NCBI RefSeq assembly: GCF_002310815.1
Contig: NZ_CP011032.1
Span: 2,644,001 to 2,708,000 of the forward strand
DNA: 64,000 nucleotides
Direction: 5' to 3'
From: Pseudoalteromonas tunicata
GTDB taxonomy: Bacteria; Pseudomonadota; Gammaproteobacteria; Enterobacterales; Alteromonadaceae
The position numbers and the translations under genes are program-made. A model generated the notes under the pieces. It had not been told where the DNA came from, did no database searches, and saw only the letters and a program-made list of their open reading frames with translations. Of the stretch, positions 44,627 through 54,049 are shown one piece after another (positions within the stretch are counted from its first letter, which is position 1; each line of letters starts with the position of its first letter).

Positions 44627-47426
44627 ATTGCGGCTTCTCCTGATTCAATTCAAATCCATGAATTGCAGCTAAGGCTTGCACCTGCTCAACCTGCTCACAG
44701 GTTAACGCGCCCATACTAAAATGACTAAACGCCCCCGCTAAACCCAGTAACATAGTCTCGCCACAACAGGCGTAAACCTGACCTGTTGGTAATAACATTC
44801 CAGGTAGAGTAAAGCTCGGATTAATAGGAAGATTTACCACTCCGCCACGAATAAGTTTAATATTCGGACGTGCGTTTACGATATCTACTGGCACATCACG
44901 GGGCACGGCAACATCACTGATCAGTACCGGTTTATGCGCATTAACATGTTGCGCATCAATAACCGTTGTTGGACTACTGGTATTACTGACAATGATGTCA
45001 GCCTGCTGGCAATCGTTAAAATGTTCGCTAATACGTACCAATTGTCTGGCTAATAACGCCTCCTTGAGCTCGTCGATTAAGACCTTTGGTGCCTCATGAC
45101 CAATGCGTGAAGCAAGCATATCTCGACAGATAGAGACTAAAATTCCCCCTTGTTGATCTTGGCTCACTGCTTGATATAACTGCTCACAAATCATATTTAA
45201 GGTCATTGCCATATTATTCGCGCTGACATTACGAGTAATTAACAGCAGCTTATGGCAATGTTTTGCTAATATCGCGCTGTGTACTTGGCCGATATTGCCA
45301 GCGGCGCCACAAATAGCGACCGTTGCTTTTGCGAGGTTGATACCATGATCTTGCGCACTGTTTAAAATAGTATTAATACTGGCCGCAACTGTCAGCGCAT
45401 TACCTGACGTTGTAGCAGGCTCGTTGTAATAATAGTCGCAGCAGTTATTAGTGACGATTGAGGTATAACCGCCAAATCCAACTAAACGGCAGCCTTCTTC
45501 ACGGGCTAAGCGATACGCTTCGTTGACTTGAGCTCGCACAATTTTAGCTTGATTAAAGCGACGGTCGGCCTCAATGCTCTCAGCATCCATTTGAATACCA
45601 TACAAAACGAGCTCAATTTTACGACCGGTAGCAGAGGTGACTAACCTGCGCGCCAAAACACCCGGGACGGTAATAGGTAAAATATGTTGATTAAGCTCTT
45701 CTTGCTCATAGCCCTCAAACAAACGCCAACTAGGGTCTATTTCATTTAAGCTTTCTTCATCAATTAAGTGACTGATAAAACCTACTTTTTCGACACCAGC
45801 AGGAATTGCCTCTTCACGAATTGGATGTTGATAAGCCGTTGCAAATGCGCTGTGTGGTTTATCGGTATGAATAAGATGCGCAAGCAAAGTTGCAACATGA
45901 TGATGACGAATAAGCTCAAAGGTCTCTTTTAGTGCGTCAACGACCAACGCAATATTTGCGGCATCCAAATAAGCTGAAGGTTGCAAACGCAATACTCGAC
46001 GTTTCCCCAATGAAGGCAATACACGAATATGATGACGATGTAACAAATGTCCAGCAATCGCCATTGCCAGCATATTTTGCTCATCCAAGCCTGCTATTGT
46101 GGCGCTTGGATGATTCTCTTGGGCAGCAAGCTCGATGCCAAGCATACAGCCTTTACCTCGTATATCCGCTATCATATCGGGATATTCAAGTGCTAACGCA
46201 TTGAGTGCTGTCGTAAATTGCTCGCCTAAATGTGCGGCTTTTAAGGTCAACTCATCACGTTCTAAAATTGCCAGTGTTTTTAGCGCGACCGCACTGCTGA
46301 GATCATCATCAGCAAAAGTGGTGCTATGGAGCATGCTAAATTCTTCGTGGTAACGAGTTTGCTCCACAGCGAGAGCGGAGATTTTACACAGTCCACCACC
46401 CAGTGATTTTGCCAACGTAATATAATCATTGGGTGTATTTATCGCTTGGCTTTCTAAAAATTGCCCAGTACGACCTAAACCACATTGAATTTCATCTGCG
46501 ATAATCGCGACATCAGGATGACTGAGTTTAAGCTCGTTTAATAAAGCACAGTAACGCGCATTAAGTGGGCGCACACCGCCTTCACCCTGAATGGGTTCAT
46601 AAATTAGCGCAGTTAACAAATTTACAGGCTTTTTCTGCAAACGTAATGGCGCAAACTCAATGGTAAAATAGGCTTTTTGCCAACTTGCTAAGGTCGCCTT
46701 AAACTGCGCTTCATCATCAATAAATATTGCATCAGGATTATTGGCAATAAATGGCAGACGTGCATCGCGATTATAAGTCGTTGCAAGGCTGCCTCGGGTT
46801 TTACCATGAAAATCGCCTTTAAATGCGGCTATTTTACCCGATGAATTAAACACGGCTTGATTACGCATTTGCACTGCACGCTGCAACTCTTCAAGACTTT
46901 CAATAGGCTCTTGCTGTAATAACCGCTCACACTCAAGATAAAACTCTGAAGTGAGCTGGATTTCATTACGTGCGAGACGCAATTTAAATTCTCGCCAGTT
47001 GGTATCACAGTGTTGTTGAATGTGCTGCAAACGCTGAAAAAACTCATATTGCGCATGCTTTAATCCAGCTTCTACTGCCTCAGTGCCAGTATTGAGTAAA
47101 ACAATACTGTATTTTTTGCCTGTTTCTCGTAGCAACTTTTGCGCAAGTGCATTGCGTAATTGTTTTGCTACAGGTCGCTCAGCACCTTGCACCCACATTG
47201 GCCTTAAACTACTGAGGCTTTGCTGCATAGTTGCAAGCAATTCTGGATGATTATGACCCAATAAGGTACTGCCAAAGCCACCGACCATGTCCAGTACTTC
47301 AATGCGCTCATCCTCTTTTTGCCAAGTCAACATATCGCCTTGCGCACGGATATATTGAGCCAATAAACCTGCACTTTCTAACAGTGATTCTCGGCTTAAA
47401 ACTTCTTGTCCAACACGAATTTGCAT
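44601..47426 (-). CDS. tamH: Aminotransferase fused to acyl-ACP-reductase-like domain
   Basis: About 941 residues from ATG 47426, which has AAGGA upstream; the frame runs slightly further. Residues ~20-500 are a class III aminotransferase: LLNTGTEAVEAGLKHAQYEF, IADEIQCGLGRTGQF and LAKSLGGGLCKISALAV with the PLP lysine. From about residue 550 a second part has GFGGYTSIVTNN and ATVAICGAAGNIG followed by KLLLITRN, which resembles the fatty acyl-ACP reductase of cyanobacteria. This would let one protein reduce a carrier-bound acyl chain to the aldehyde and aminate it, giving the fatty amine. PigE of prodigiosin clusters has a related two-part structure. The biochemical role is inferred from pathway logic. 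Confidence 0.88.
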   Translation of the reverse strand: MQIRVGQEVLSRESLLESAGLLAQYIRAQGDMLTWQKEDERIEVLDMVGGFGSTLLGHNHPELLATMQQSLSSLRPMWVQGAERPVAKQLRNALAQKLLRETGKKYSIVLLNTGTEAVEAGLKHAQYEFFQRLQHIQQHCDTNWREFKLRLARNEIQLTSEFYLECERLLQQEPIESLEELQRAVQMRNQAVFNSSGKIAAFKGDFHGKTRGSLATTYNRDARLPFIANNPDAIFIDDEAQFKATLASWQKAYFTIEFAPLRLQKKPVNLLTALIYEPIQGEGGVRPLNARYCALLNELKLSHPDVAIIADEIQCGLGRTGQFLESQAINTPNDYITLAKSLGGGLCKISALAVEQTRYHEEFSMLHSTTFADDDLSSAVALKTLAILERDELTLKAAHLGEQFTTALNALALEYPDMIADIRGKGCMLGIELAAQENHPSATIAGLDEQNMLAMAIAGHLLHRHHIRVLPSLGKRRVLRLQPSAYLDAANIALVVDALKETFELIRHHHVATLLAHLIHTDKPHSAFATAYQHPIREEAIPAGVEKVGFISHLIDEESLNEIDPSWRLFEGYEQEELNQHILPITVPGVLARRLVTSATGRKIELVLYGIQMDAESIEADRRFNQAKIVRAQVNEAYRLAREEGCRLVGFGGYTSIVTNNCCDYYYNEPATTSGNALTVAASINTILNSAQDHGINLAKATVAICGAAGNIGQVHSAILAKHCHKLLLITRNVSANNMAMTLNMICEQLYQAVSQDQQGGILVSICRDMLASRIGHEAPKVLIDELKEALLARQLVRISEHFNDCQQADIIVSNTSSPTTVIDAQHVNAHKPVLISDVAVPRDVPVDIVNARPNIKLIRGGVVNLPINPSFTLPGMLLPTGQVYACCGETMLLGLAGAFSHFSMGALTCEQVEQVQALAAIHGFELNQEKPQYDALQAAS

Positions 47427-47437
47427 GACAATGATCC

Positions 47438-48604
47438 TTATAGCCAATCAGCTTGCAAACGTTTAAAAAGACTGGTGCTGAGATTATTCTTCAACACATT
47501 CGTAGTGCCAGAAAAAATGGCGCTTGGCATCGCATCACGCAGCATGCGTTCAATATCACCGCTCAAAACGCCTTGTGCACCATGTAATTGCACCGCCATT
47601 TGCGCATTGCTGATTGCCGCTTGTGAAACTGCTAATTTGGCCAAAGCACTGCTGACACCTGAGGTATCACCTCGGTCTAATCCCCATGCGGCTTTGTACA
47701 GTAACAATCTAGCGCTTTCGTAATTGCTGTACATGTCACTCACCTGGTGCTGCACAGCTTGGAACTCGGCTAACTTGCTACCAAATTGCTGGCGTTGTGA
47801 TAAGAATTGGACTGTTTTTTTGAGCTGGCGCTTCATTTGCCCAAGATAAAGTGCAAACAAGCACACTCTTTCCCATTCCATCGAAACTTGGAATATCGGC
47901 GCTCCTGCACCTAATCTGCCAATCAGAGCATCATCTGATAACTGACAGGTACTAAACGTAATATCGCCCATCGCCGTGGTACGCAGACCCGATTTAGAAT
48001 GTGGCGTTTGCGTGACACTGACACATGGGGTTTGCCTATCTAAAATAAAGGTCGAAAAATCAAAGTAGTTCCCGGCATCAGCGGTACGCACATGTACAAC
48101 AATAAAATCGCAAAAAGGCGCGTTAGTAATGTAGTGTTTATTGCCCGTGAGGATAAAACCATGGTCGTATTTGTCTGCACGTGTAGTCATACCATAAATG
48201 TCAGAACCTGCTTGTTGTTCTGTAATAGCATGCGCACCAAGCCAAGCTTCGCTGGACAGTTTAGGTAACCACTGATGTTTTTGTTCGATACTGCCAAAAG
48301 CACGGATGGGATGAATACAGGCACATAAATGCGCCGATAACGCAAAAATTAATCCGCTATCTTCACAATGTTCCGCCAAAGATTCAATACCAGCACATAG
48401 TTCGCTTGCATTGAGGTCATCTCCTTGCATTGATTTTGGTAACAACCATAAACCCACACCTGCGTTTATCACTTGTTTAAATAATGCTTTAGAAAATTGT
48501 CCTGCATAGTCACGCGCGCCGATATCACTCAGGTCAAGATCTCTCGCTATTGCTTGTGCCTGCTCAGCAACGTGTTGTTGTTTTATAGTAAATTCAAAAT
48601 TCAT
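47438..48604 (-). CDS. tamG: L-prolyl-carrier dehydrogenase (PigA-like)
   Basis: 388 residues from ATG 48604, with AAAAGGA upstream; ten more codons are open but lack a start signal. It is an acyl-CoA dehydrogenase fold with HAITEQQAGSDIYGMTTRAD, LTGNKHYITNAPFCDFIVVH and QFGSKLAEFQAVQHQVSDMY. The family member PigA oxidises prolyl bound to a peptidyl carrier to pyrrole-2-carboxyl with FAD. It differs from TamT in length and motifs. It sits between tamF and tamH with 11-base gaps on both sides. Confidence 0.88.
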   Translation of the reverse strand: MNFEFTIKQQHVAEQAQAIARDLDLSDIGARDYAGQFSKALFKQVINAGVGLWLLPKSMQGDDLNASELCAGIESLAEHCEDSGLIFALSAHLCACIHPIRAFGSIEQKHQWLPKLSSEAWLGAHAITEQQAGSDIYGMTTRADKYDHGFILTGNKHYITNAPFCDFIVVHVRTADAGNYFDFSTFILDRQTPCVSVTQTPHSKSGLRTTAMGDITFSTCQLSDDALIGRLGAGAPIFQVSMEWERVCLFALYLGQMKRQLKKTVQFLSQRQQFGSKLAEFQAVQHQVSDMYSNYESARLLLYKAAWGLDRGDTSGVSSALAKLAVSQAAISNAQMAVQLHGAQGVLSGDIERMLRDAMPSAIFSGTTNVLKNNLSTSLFKRLQADWL

Positions 48605-48615
48605 ATTAAATCCTT

Positions 48616-50895
48616 TTAGACTTGTGATCCGCAATAGTCACTGATGATCAAGTGATAGTTAACGCCACCGGTTCCAAAGCCATTGACCGCCGCATGACGT
48701 TGTCCGCGAGGCGATAAAAAGGGTTTGCCTTGGCATAAAGGGTTAAAATTAAGTTCGGGCAACTGCAATTGGTCACGTAATACGCCACGGATCAAATTGT
48801 GCGGTTGCCATTGATGCTCAAAACAGAGCGCAACTTTACACACACTTGCCAAACCTGCTGCGGCAAAAGTGTGGCCAAATTGGGTTTTGAGGGCTCCAAG
48901 ATTTAGTGGCCGTTCATTGCTTGCTTGATACACAGTGCTAAGCGCTTGCGTCTCCACAAGGTCACCAATAGGCGTACCTGTACCATGAGTCTCCACAAAC
49001 TCAATATCGCTTGGTAACAAAGATGTTTGTGTAAAGGCATGGCGCATAGCGTTTACTTGACCATCACTGTTTGGCGCTATCATAGATTTACTGTAGGTGC
49101 TTGAACCAATCGCCTCTATCACTGCCAATTTTGGCAAATGCACTGTCGCATCAACGCGGCTGAGTAAAATCAAGGCGCATCCTTCACCTGGCGTAAAGCC
49201 ATCGGCCTGCTCGGTGAAAGTAGCAATCACACTATGAGATAACATTTGTTGGCTAGAACACAGGCATAAGTCGTGTAAATTAACGGGCATTTCAGCTGCT
49301 GCAACAAAGGCAAAATCGACCCTGCCGCTAGTGATGGCATTCACCGCACAATCAATCGCCGCGATTGAGCCTGCACATGCCGCTTCGAGTGCCAATTGCT
49401 GCCAATCAGGCTTTGAGAAAAAGTTAGCAATTTGTTTACTTAACATCCAAGTCGGCTGCTCTTTGGTATGAGCATCGCCAGCAAATTGCTGCAACCACTG
49501 TTGTAGCAGCTGCTGCGCCGACACTTCTTGATTAGCTTGTAATACTTCCTCTATCTGCAGCGTTAATGTAGTAAACATCGGCAAGAGTGCTACTCGTCGC
49601 TGCGCATAAGGAGCCAAATTTCCGGCGGTGATCACCATCCCTTTTGCATTCGTGGGTAAAACAACGGTAGGAAAGCTTTCAAGCACAGTTTGCATGACAC
49701 TCGCAACAGCAACATGGCCCATTTTATCGCGACTGGCGGGTTGAAGCAGTGCAGCCTTGTTGCTGTAATAACTGTCAAAAGTCGCCCCTTGTGCAACATG
49801 GACTTGGCTACTTGCTAATGCCTCATGAACAATATTCACCATACCGCCTTGATCATCATTTAAGCCTTGCCAATAAGCTTCAACACCTTGGCAGCCTGCA
49901 AACCATACTTGCTGTGCATTGATAACCACTTTAGGTGCAACGGCTTGACTGAAAACCAATGGCTCACGACCAAAGACCAAAGCAATATCCGCTTCATTTG
50001 GCTGTCCAGGTGACAAGACCATGGTTGGCGACGACAAGTCGGAGTCTAACCACTTTAGCAATACTGCAAGTGGTGCAACACAGCCTAAAACCTGTTCATC
50101 TTCAGCGACAGGCTGAGCAATTAGCCCGCTACTGGCAATGGGCTCACATTGCGAAGTATTAACGGGTGAGGTCATATACCACTGCGCAGCTAAATCGACA
50201 GACGCTGGCCATCCTTGTTGTGAAACAGTTTGCGTAGCATGCAAATAAGCTTTTTTATCTTGGTGATGATTTTCGTCACTTCGTTGCAATAATACAGCTC
50301 CCACAGCCAAGGGAGTGTCTTTGCTAACGGTTAACACTTCATTGGCAATAAGCACCAACACAGCATCACTTTTGCCGCTTTTCAAACCATCATTGGCAAT
50401 AGAAATAGCTTGAGCAAAACTGTTATCACCACTGTTTATCGCAAAAGCACGCCCCTGTAATTGGCAGCTCTGTGCAATACGAGTAGCCATAGTAGTTGCC
50501 ATTTCACCTACTTTATCGTGACTACTGCCACTGTGTGCTGGCAAAAATGCAGCTAACTGCGCCTGCGTACTCGGCGATGTAACAGCCATAATCTCGCGGA
50601 TCATTGCATTAGTGGTAACACGGTAGTGATTTTGCAGTTGCTGCTCGGTGCCCGGATGAGCACATAAAATCACATCGGTGCGACCCGTAAGCTGCTCTTT
50701 ATTTCGCGTTACTAGCTCGCTTGCCAACTCAAGTAATGGCAATTGCATGCGATTTATTGCATTACGGTAAATAGGGGGGATGCCATATTTGGCATATTGT
50801 TTTAAATCTGTGAGCACCGCGAGCATTCCTGTCTCGGCGTCGCCTCGTTGTATCGCTGCATCAAGCAGCGATATCACATACTTCTGCTTGCTCAT
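48616..50895 (-). CDS. tamF: Ketosynthase (PigJ-like, two KS halves)
   Basis: 759 residues. The C-terminal half is a complete ketosynthase: LEAACAGSIAAIDCAVN with the active Cys, VETHGTGTPIGDLVETQAL with the first His, LGALKTQFGHTFAAAGLASV with the second His. The N-terminal half resembles a degenerate ketosynthase, with AINSGDNSFAQAISIAND where the cysteine would be. PigJ has the same two-part form. It condenses pyrrolyl-carrier with malonyl-ACP by decarboxylation. It starts at TAATG, overlapping the tamE stop. Confidence 0.88.
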   Translation of the reverse strand: MSKQKYVISLLDAAIQRGDAETGMLAVLTDLKQYAKYGIPPIYRNAINRMQLPLLELASELVTRNKEQLTGRTDVILCAHPGTEQQLQNHYRVTTNAMIREIMAVTSPSTQAQLAAFLPAHSGSSHDKVGEMATTMATRIAQSCQLQGRAFAINSGDNSFAQAISIANDGLKSGKSDAVLVLIANEVLTVSKDTPLAVGAVLLQRSDENHHQDKKAYLHATQTVSQQGWPASVDLAAQWYMTSPVNTSQCEPIASSGLIAQPVAEDEQVLGCVAPLAVLLKWLDSDLSSPTMVLSPGQPNEADIALVFGREPLVFSQAVAPKVVINAQQVWFAGCQGVEAYWQGLNDDQGGMVNIVHEALASSQVHVAQGATFDSYYSNKAALLQPASRDKMGHVAVASVMQTVLESFPTVVLPTNAKGMVITAGNLAPYAQRRVALLPMFTTLTLQIEEVLQANQEVSAQQLLQQWLQQFAGDAHTKEQPTWMLSKQIANFFSKPDWQQLALEAACAGSIAAIDCAVNAITSGRVDFAFVAAAEMPVNLHDLCLCSSQQMLSHSVIATFTEQADGFTPGEGCALILLSRVDATVHLPKLAVIEAIGSSTYSKSMIAPNSDGQVNAMRHAFTQTSLLPSDIEFVETHGTGTPIGDLVETQALSTVYQASNERPLNLGALKTQFGHTFAAAGLASVCKVALCFEHQWQPHNLIRGVLRDQLQLPELNFNPLCQGKPFLSPRGQRHAAVNGFGTGGVNYHLIISDYCGSQV

Positions 50896-52412
50896 TAATC
50901 ATTCACTTTAGCTAAGGTTGGGTAATCTACTTTACCATTGGCATTTTTTGGTAACTCACTGACCGAGTTAAATTTATTCGGGATCATGTACACAGGTAGA
51001 AAATCACTACAATACGATTTCAATTCAATCGCGCCTAACTTTGCTCTTGCCTCTTGGGTCACATAAGTGGCAATCAGCCGGGCTGTTTGCACACAATAAT
51101 TGACGGCCACTTCAGCAATTGCAGGATGGCGCTGCAAACACGCTTCAATTTCACCAAGTTCAACTCGAAAACCAGCAATTTTTACCATCCGATCACGGCG
51201 TCCATGATAATAATATTGGCCAGCTGAAAACCGAGCGATATCACCTGTTGCATGAATGTGCTGCGCGTGACTTGGTTTAACTTGAGCTTGGTCACAATAT
51301 CCAGGTGTCACACACCGACCTTGAATAATCAGCTCTCCAATGGCGCCTTCATTACTCTCAATCAACATCCCATCTTCATCAATCAACCAAGCGACGGTAT
51401 CACCTATTGGTAAACCAATGGGCACCGGCTGGTCAGTAATCAAATCAGATGATGTAACCTGATAAGCCAAACAGACATTAGTCTCAGTTGGCCCATAAAA
51501 ATTATGAAGATCCGTATTTGGTAAAACCTTAGCTAAAGCTTGTAAACAAGGTTTTGGCATCGCTTCACCGGCAAAAATTACATGACGTAACTTGACTGGT
51601 TCGGCTTGTTGCCAAAGACCAATCCGATTCATCAAATTAAGCAGTGAAGGTACGGTGTACATCACGGTGATCTGTTGGCCATTGAGTACAGAAACTAATT
51701 GTAGCGGTTGTTTAGCCGCATCATCAGAAGCTACGTATAAGCTCGCCCCCACCGCTAATGAGACAAATAAATCAAAGGTACTGAGGTCAAAGTTAAAACT
51801 AGCAAGGTTCAAAAATCGGTCTTGCGAGCTAAGCGCTAAATTTTTCGCGCTCCAATTAACAAAATGCTGCAAATTATCAACCGTTAATTGCACCCCTTTT
51901 GGTTTACCCGTTGAACCTGAAGTAAACAAAATGGCCGCCAACTCATTGTTCTGTCTATCTTTGTGCTCATAATTGAGCTCAGTGTTGATAGCAGAGCACC
52001 AGTCAAAACCGAGTTGTGCAGCAGTATCTGTAATCACTACCACCTTTAACTCAGGCAAATGACTGAGCAAAGGTAGTAACATCTGATAATGAGCATCATC
52101 AACAATAATGGTGTCAACGTTAGCATCATCAACAATCAGTTTTAAACGAGTGAGGGGTTGTTTGCTGTCAATTGGGACATAGCTTGCCCCAGCCGTTAAA
52201 CACGCTAAAATCGCCACCGCAAAATGATTGCTTTTATCCATCCAGATAGCGACCCGTTCAACCTGCCCTAATGTTTGGGCCAAGTTACAGACGTAATTTA
52301 CCGTTTGACCGTAGTTCAGCGCCGGCTCAGCCAATAAAAATGGCTGTTGCGGTTGCAACTGCGCCCAATAAAACAGCGCCCGATGCAATGTTTTTGACGT
52401 CAGCTTATCCAT
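50895..52412 (-). CDS. tamE: Proline adenylation enzyme (PigI-like)
   Basis: 505 residues of the ANL superfamily. Motifs: ILFTSGSTGKPKGVQLT (P-loop), HNFYGPTETNVCLAYQ, ATGDIARFSAGQYYYHGR, VKIAGFRVELGEIEACL and the C-terminal lysine in LPKNANGKVDYPTL. In prodiginine and other pyrrole pathways it forms prolyl-AMP and loads proline on the free carrier, here TamB. The size agrees with stand-alone prolyl-AMP ligases. It follows tamD by nine bases. Confidence 0.9.
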   Translation of the reverse strand: MDKLTSKTLHRALFYWAQLQPQQPFLLAEPALNYGQTVNYVCNLAQTLGQVERVAIWMDKSNHFAVAILACLTAGASYVPIDSKQPLTRLKLIVDDANVDTIIVDDAHYQMLLPLLSHLPELKVVVITDTAAQLGFDWCSAINTELNYEHKDRQNNELAAILFTSGSTGKPKGVQLTVDNLQHFVNWSAKNLALSSQDRFLNLASFNFDLSTFDLFVSLAVGASLYVASDDAAKQPLQLVSVLNGQQITVMYTVPSLLNLMNRIGLWQQAEPVKLRHVIFAGEAMPKPCLQALAKVLPNTDLHNFYGPTETNVCLAYQVTSSDLITDQPVPIGLPIGDTVAWLIDEDGMLIESNEGAIGELIIQGRCVTPGYCDQAQVKPSHAQHIHATGDIARFSAGQYYYHGRRDRMVKIAGFRVELGEIEACLQRHPAIAEVAVNYCVQTARLIATYVTQEARAKLGAIELKSYCSDFLPVYMIPNKFNSVSELPKNANGKVDYPTLAKVND

Positions 52413-52421
52413 AGCAACTCC

Positions 52422-54032
52422 CTATGCCACAAAACCGGGTAATTTCACTGTTTTAGCTGAGTTCACTAAAATCTCAATGGCACTATCGAGGTCTTCTTTT
52501 GTATGCTGAGCCAGAACGCTGATCCGTAAACGTGCATCACCAACTGCAACACCCGGAAATACTACCGTTTGACAGAACATGCCTTGCTGACGAACTTGAT
52601 GGCCCATTGCCATTGCTACAGCTTCATCGCCAATAACCACAGGAATGACGGCACTTTCACTGTCACCGGTATTAAAACCGCATTCTTGTAATGCACTGCG
52701 CAGGTAATCTGCATTTTGGCGTAAACGACTAATTCTCTCTGGCTCTTTTTCAATAATATCAATACATTGAATTAAACCCGCCGCGATATTTGCAGGAATA
52801 GTTGCAGCAAACACATAAGAATTTGCGTAAAAACGTAAATACTCAATTACTTCTTTGTCACCACAGACAAATCCCCCCATACCAGCCAGCGTTTTACTCA
52901 TGGTGCCTAATTCAAGATCGACTTCATGTTTGAGGTTGAAATGCTCAGCAGTACCTGACCCCATTGCCCCTAACACCCCAGTAGAATGGGCATCATCAAT
53001 CAAAATACGTGCTTGATATTTACGGGCCAGACGCACCATTTCTGGCAGTTTTACAATGTTACCGTGCATGCTGAACACACCATCAGCAACAATTAGCTTA
53101 CCACCTTCGGACTCACTGCAACCCTTTAGTACTTCTTCTAACGAATCCATATCGTTATGTTTGTAAATACGGCGTTTTGCACCTGATAACTTACAACCAT
53201 CTTGAATACTCATGTGATTATAAACATCTGAAATCACAGTGTCTTTTGGACCAGTTAACGCAGAAATCGTACCAAGGTTAGCCGAATAACCAGAGGGGAA
53301 AACAATACAGGCTTCGCGACCTTTAAACGCTGCCAAACGTGCTTCCAGTTCAAGGTGCAAATGATTAGTGCCACCAATCAGACGACAACCTGTATTTGTT
53401 GCACCGTATTTTTGCGTAGCATCACAGATTGCTTTGATGACCCGCGGGTCGTTAGCTAACCCCAAATAATTATTCGAGGCAAACATTAAGAATTCACGTT
53501 CTTTTTTCTGATAGCCATCATAAATAGTCGCTCGATTTTCACATCTGGAGCTAAGTGGCATGCCGTACCAAAAGTTACCTTGCTCAGCCTGATTTTTATA
53601 AAACTGGTCAAACTTACGCACTTTACTAAATAAGTCAGGGCTACCATCTGCGACAAAATCTCGCATTGTTTGTGCCTGAGTTGAACGCTGTTCAGGCTCT
53701 GGCTGCGAACTTACACAAACAGCTTGTGGTGCTGCTGCAAGTCCTAATTGTGCCAGTTTTTGCACTCCTGCGTCTGATAGCATCGCATTGTGACAAATGT
53801 CGAGTAATGCTTGAATGGTATTAAAACTGCCAGTATTGAGACGGGTCTCAAACATAAACAATTTTTGAATTTCACTGACGATAGAAGCAAGGATAATGGA
53901 GTCTATCCCCAAGCCTTCTTCCATCGGCGCATCTAAAATTAAATCCGACTCGGCATAACACGTTTGCTCTGTTACTACGTCGATAACTAGGGCGTGTATT
54001 TGCTCAATAGCGGTGTTTTTATTGTCTGTCAT
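52422..54032 (-). CDS. tamD: ACP-fused alpha-oxoamine synthase (PigH-like, one ACP)
   Basis: 536 residues. The N-terminal ~80 residues form one acyl carrier domain with GLGIDSIILASIVSEI carrying the phosphopantetheine Ser. From ~130 to the end comes a PLP enzyme of the KAPA synthase family: ASNNYLGLANDPRVIKA, CIVFPSGYSANLGTISAL, LIDDAHSTGVLGAMGSG and MSKTLAGMGGF with the Lys. It should accept the pyrrolyl-beta-keto group and condense it with serine to make the second pyrrole (HBM). PigH of Serratia has two tandem ACPs; only one is visible here. Confidence 0.9.
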   Translation of the reverse strand: MTDNKNTAIEQIHALVIDVVTEQTCYAESDLILDAPMEEGLGIDSIILASIVSEIQKLFMFETRLNTGSFNTIQALLDICHNAMLSDAGVQKLAQLGLAAAPQAVCVSSQPEPEQRSTQAQTMRDFVADGSPDLFSKVRKFDQFYKNQAEQGNFWYGMPLSSRCENRATIYDGYQKKEREFLMFASNNYLGLANDPRVIKAICDATQKYGATNTGCRLIGGTNHLHLELEARLAAFKGREACIVFPSGYSANLGTISALTGPKDTVISDVYNHMSIQDGCKLSGAKRRIYKHNDMDSLEEVLKGCSESEGGKLIVADGVFSMHGNIVKLPEMVRLARKYQARILIDDAHSTGVLGAMGSGTAEHFNLKHEVDLELGTMSKTLAGMGGFVCGDKEVIEYLRFYANSYVFAATIPANIAAGLIQCIDIIEKEPERISRLRQNADYLRSALQECGFNTGDSESAVIPVVIGDEAVAMAMGHQVRQQGMFCQTVVFPGVAVGDARLRISVLAQHTKEDLDSAIEILVNSAKTVKLPGFVA

Positions 54033-54049
54033 ATCAAATTCCGTTTGCT

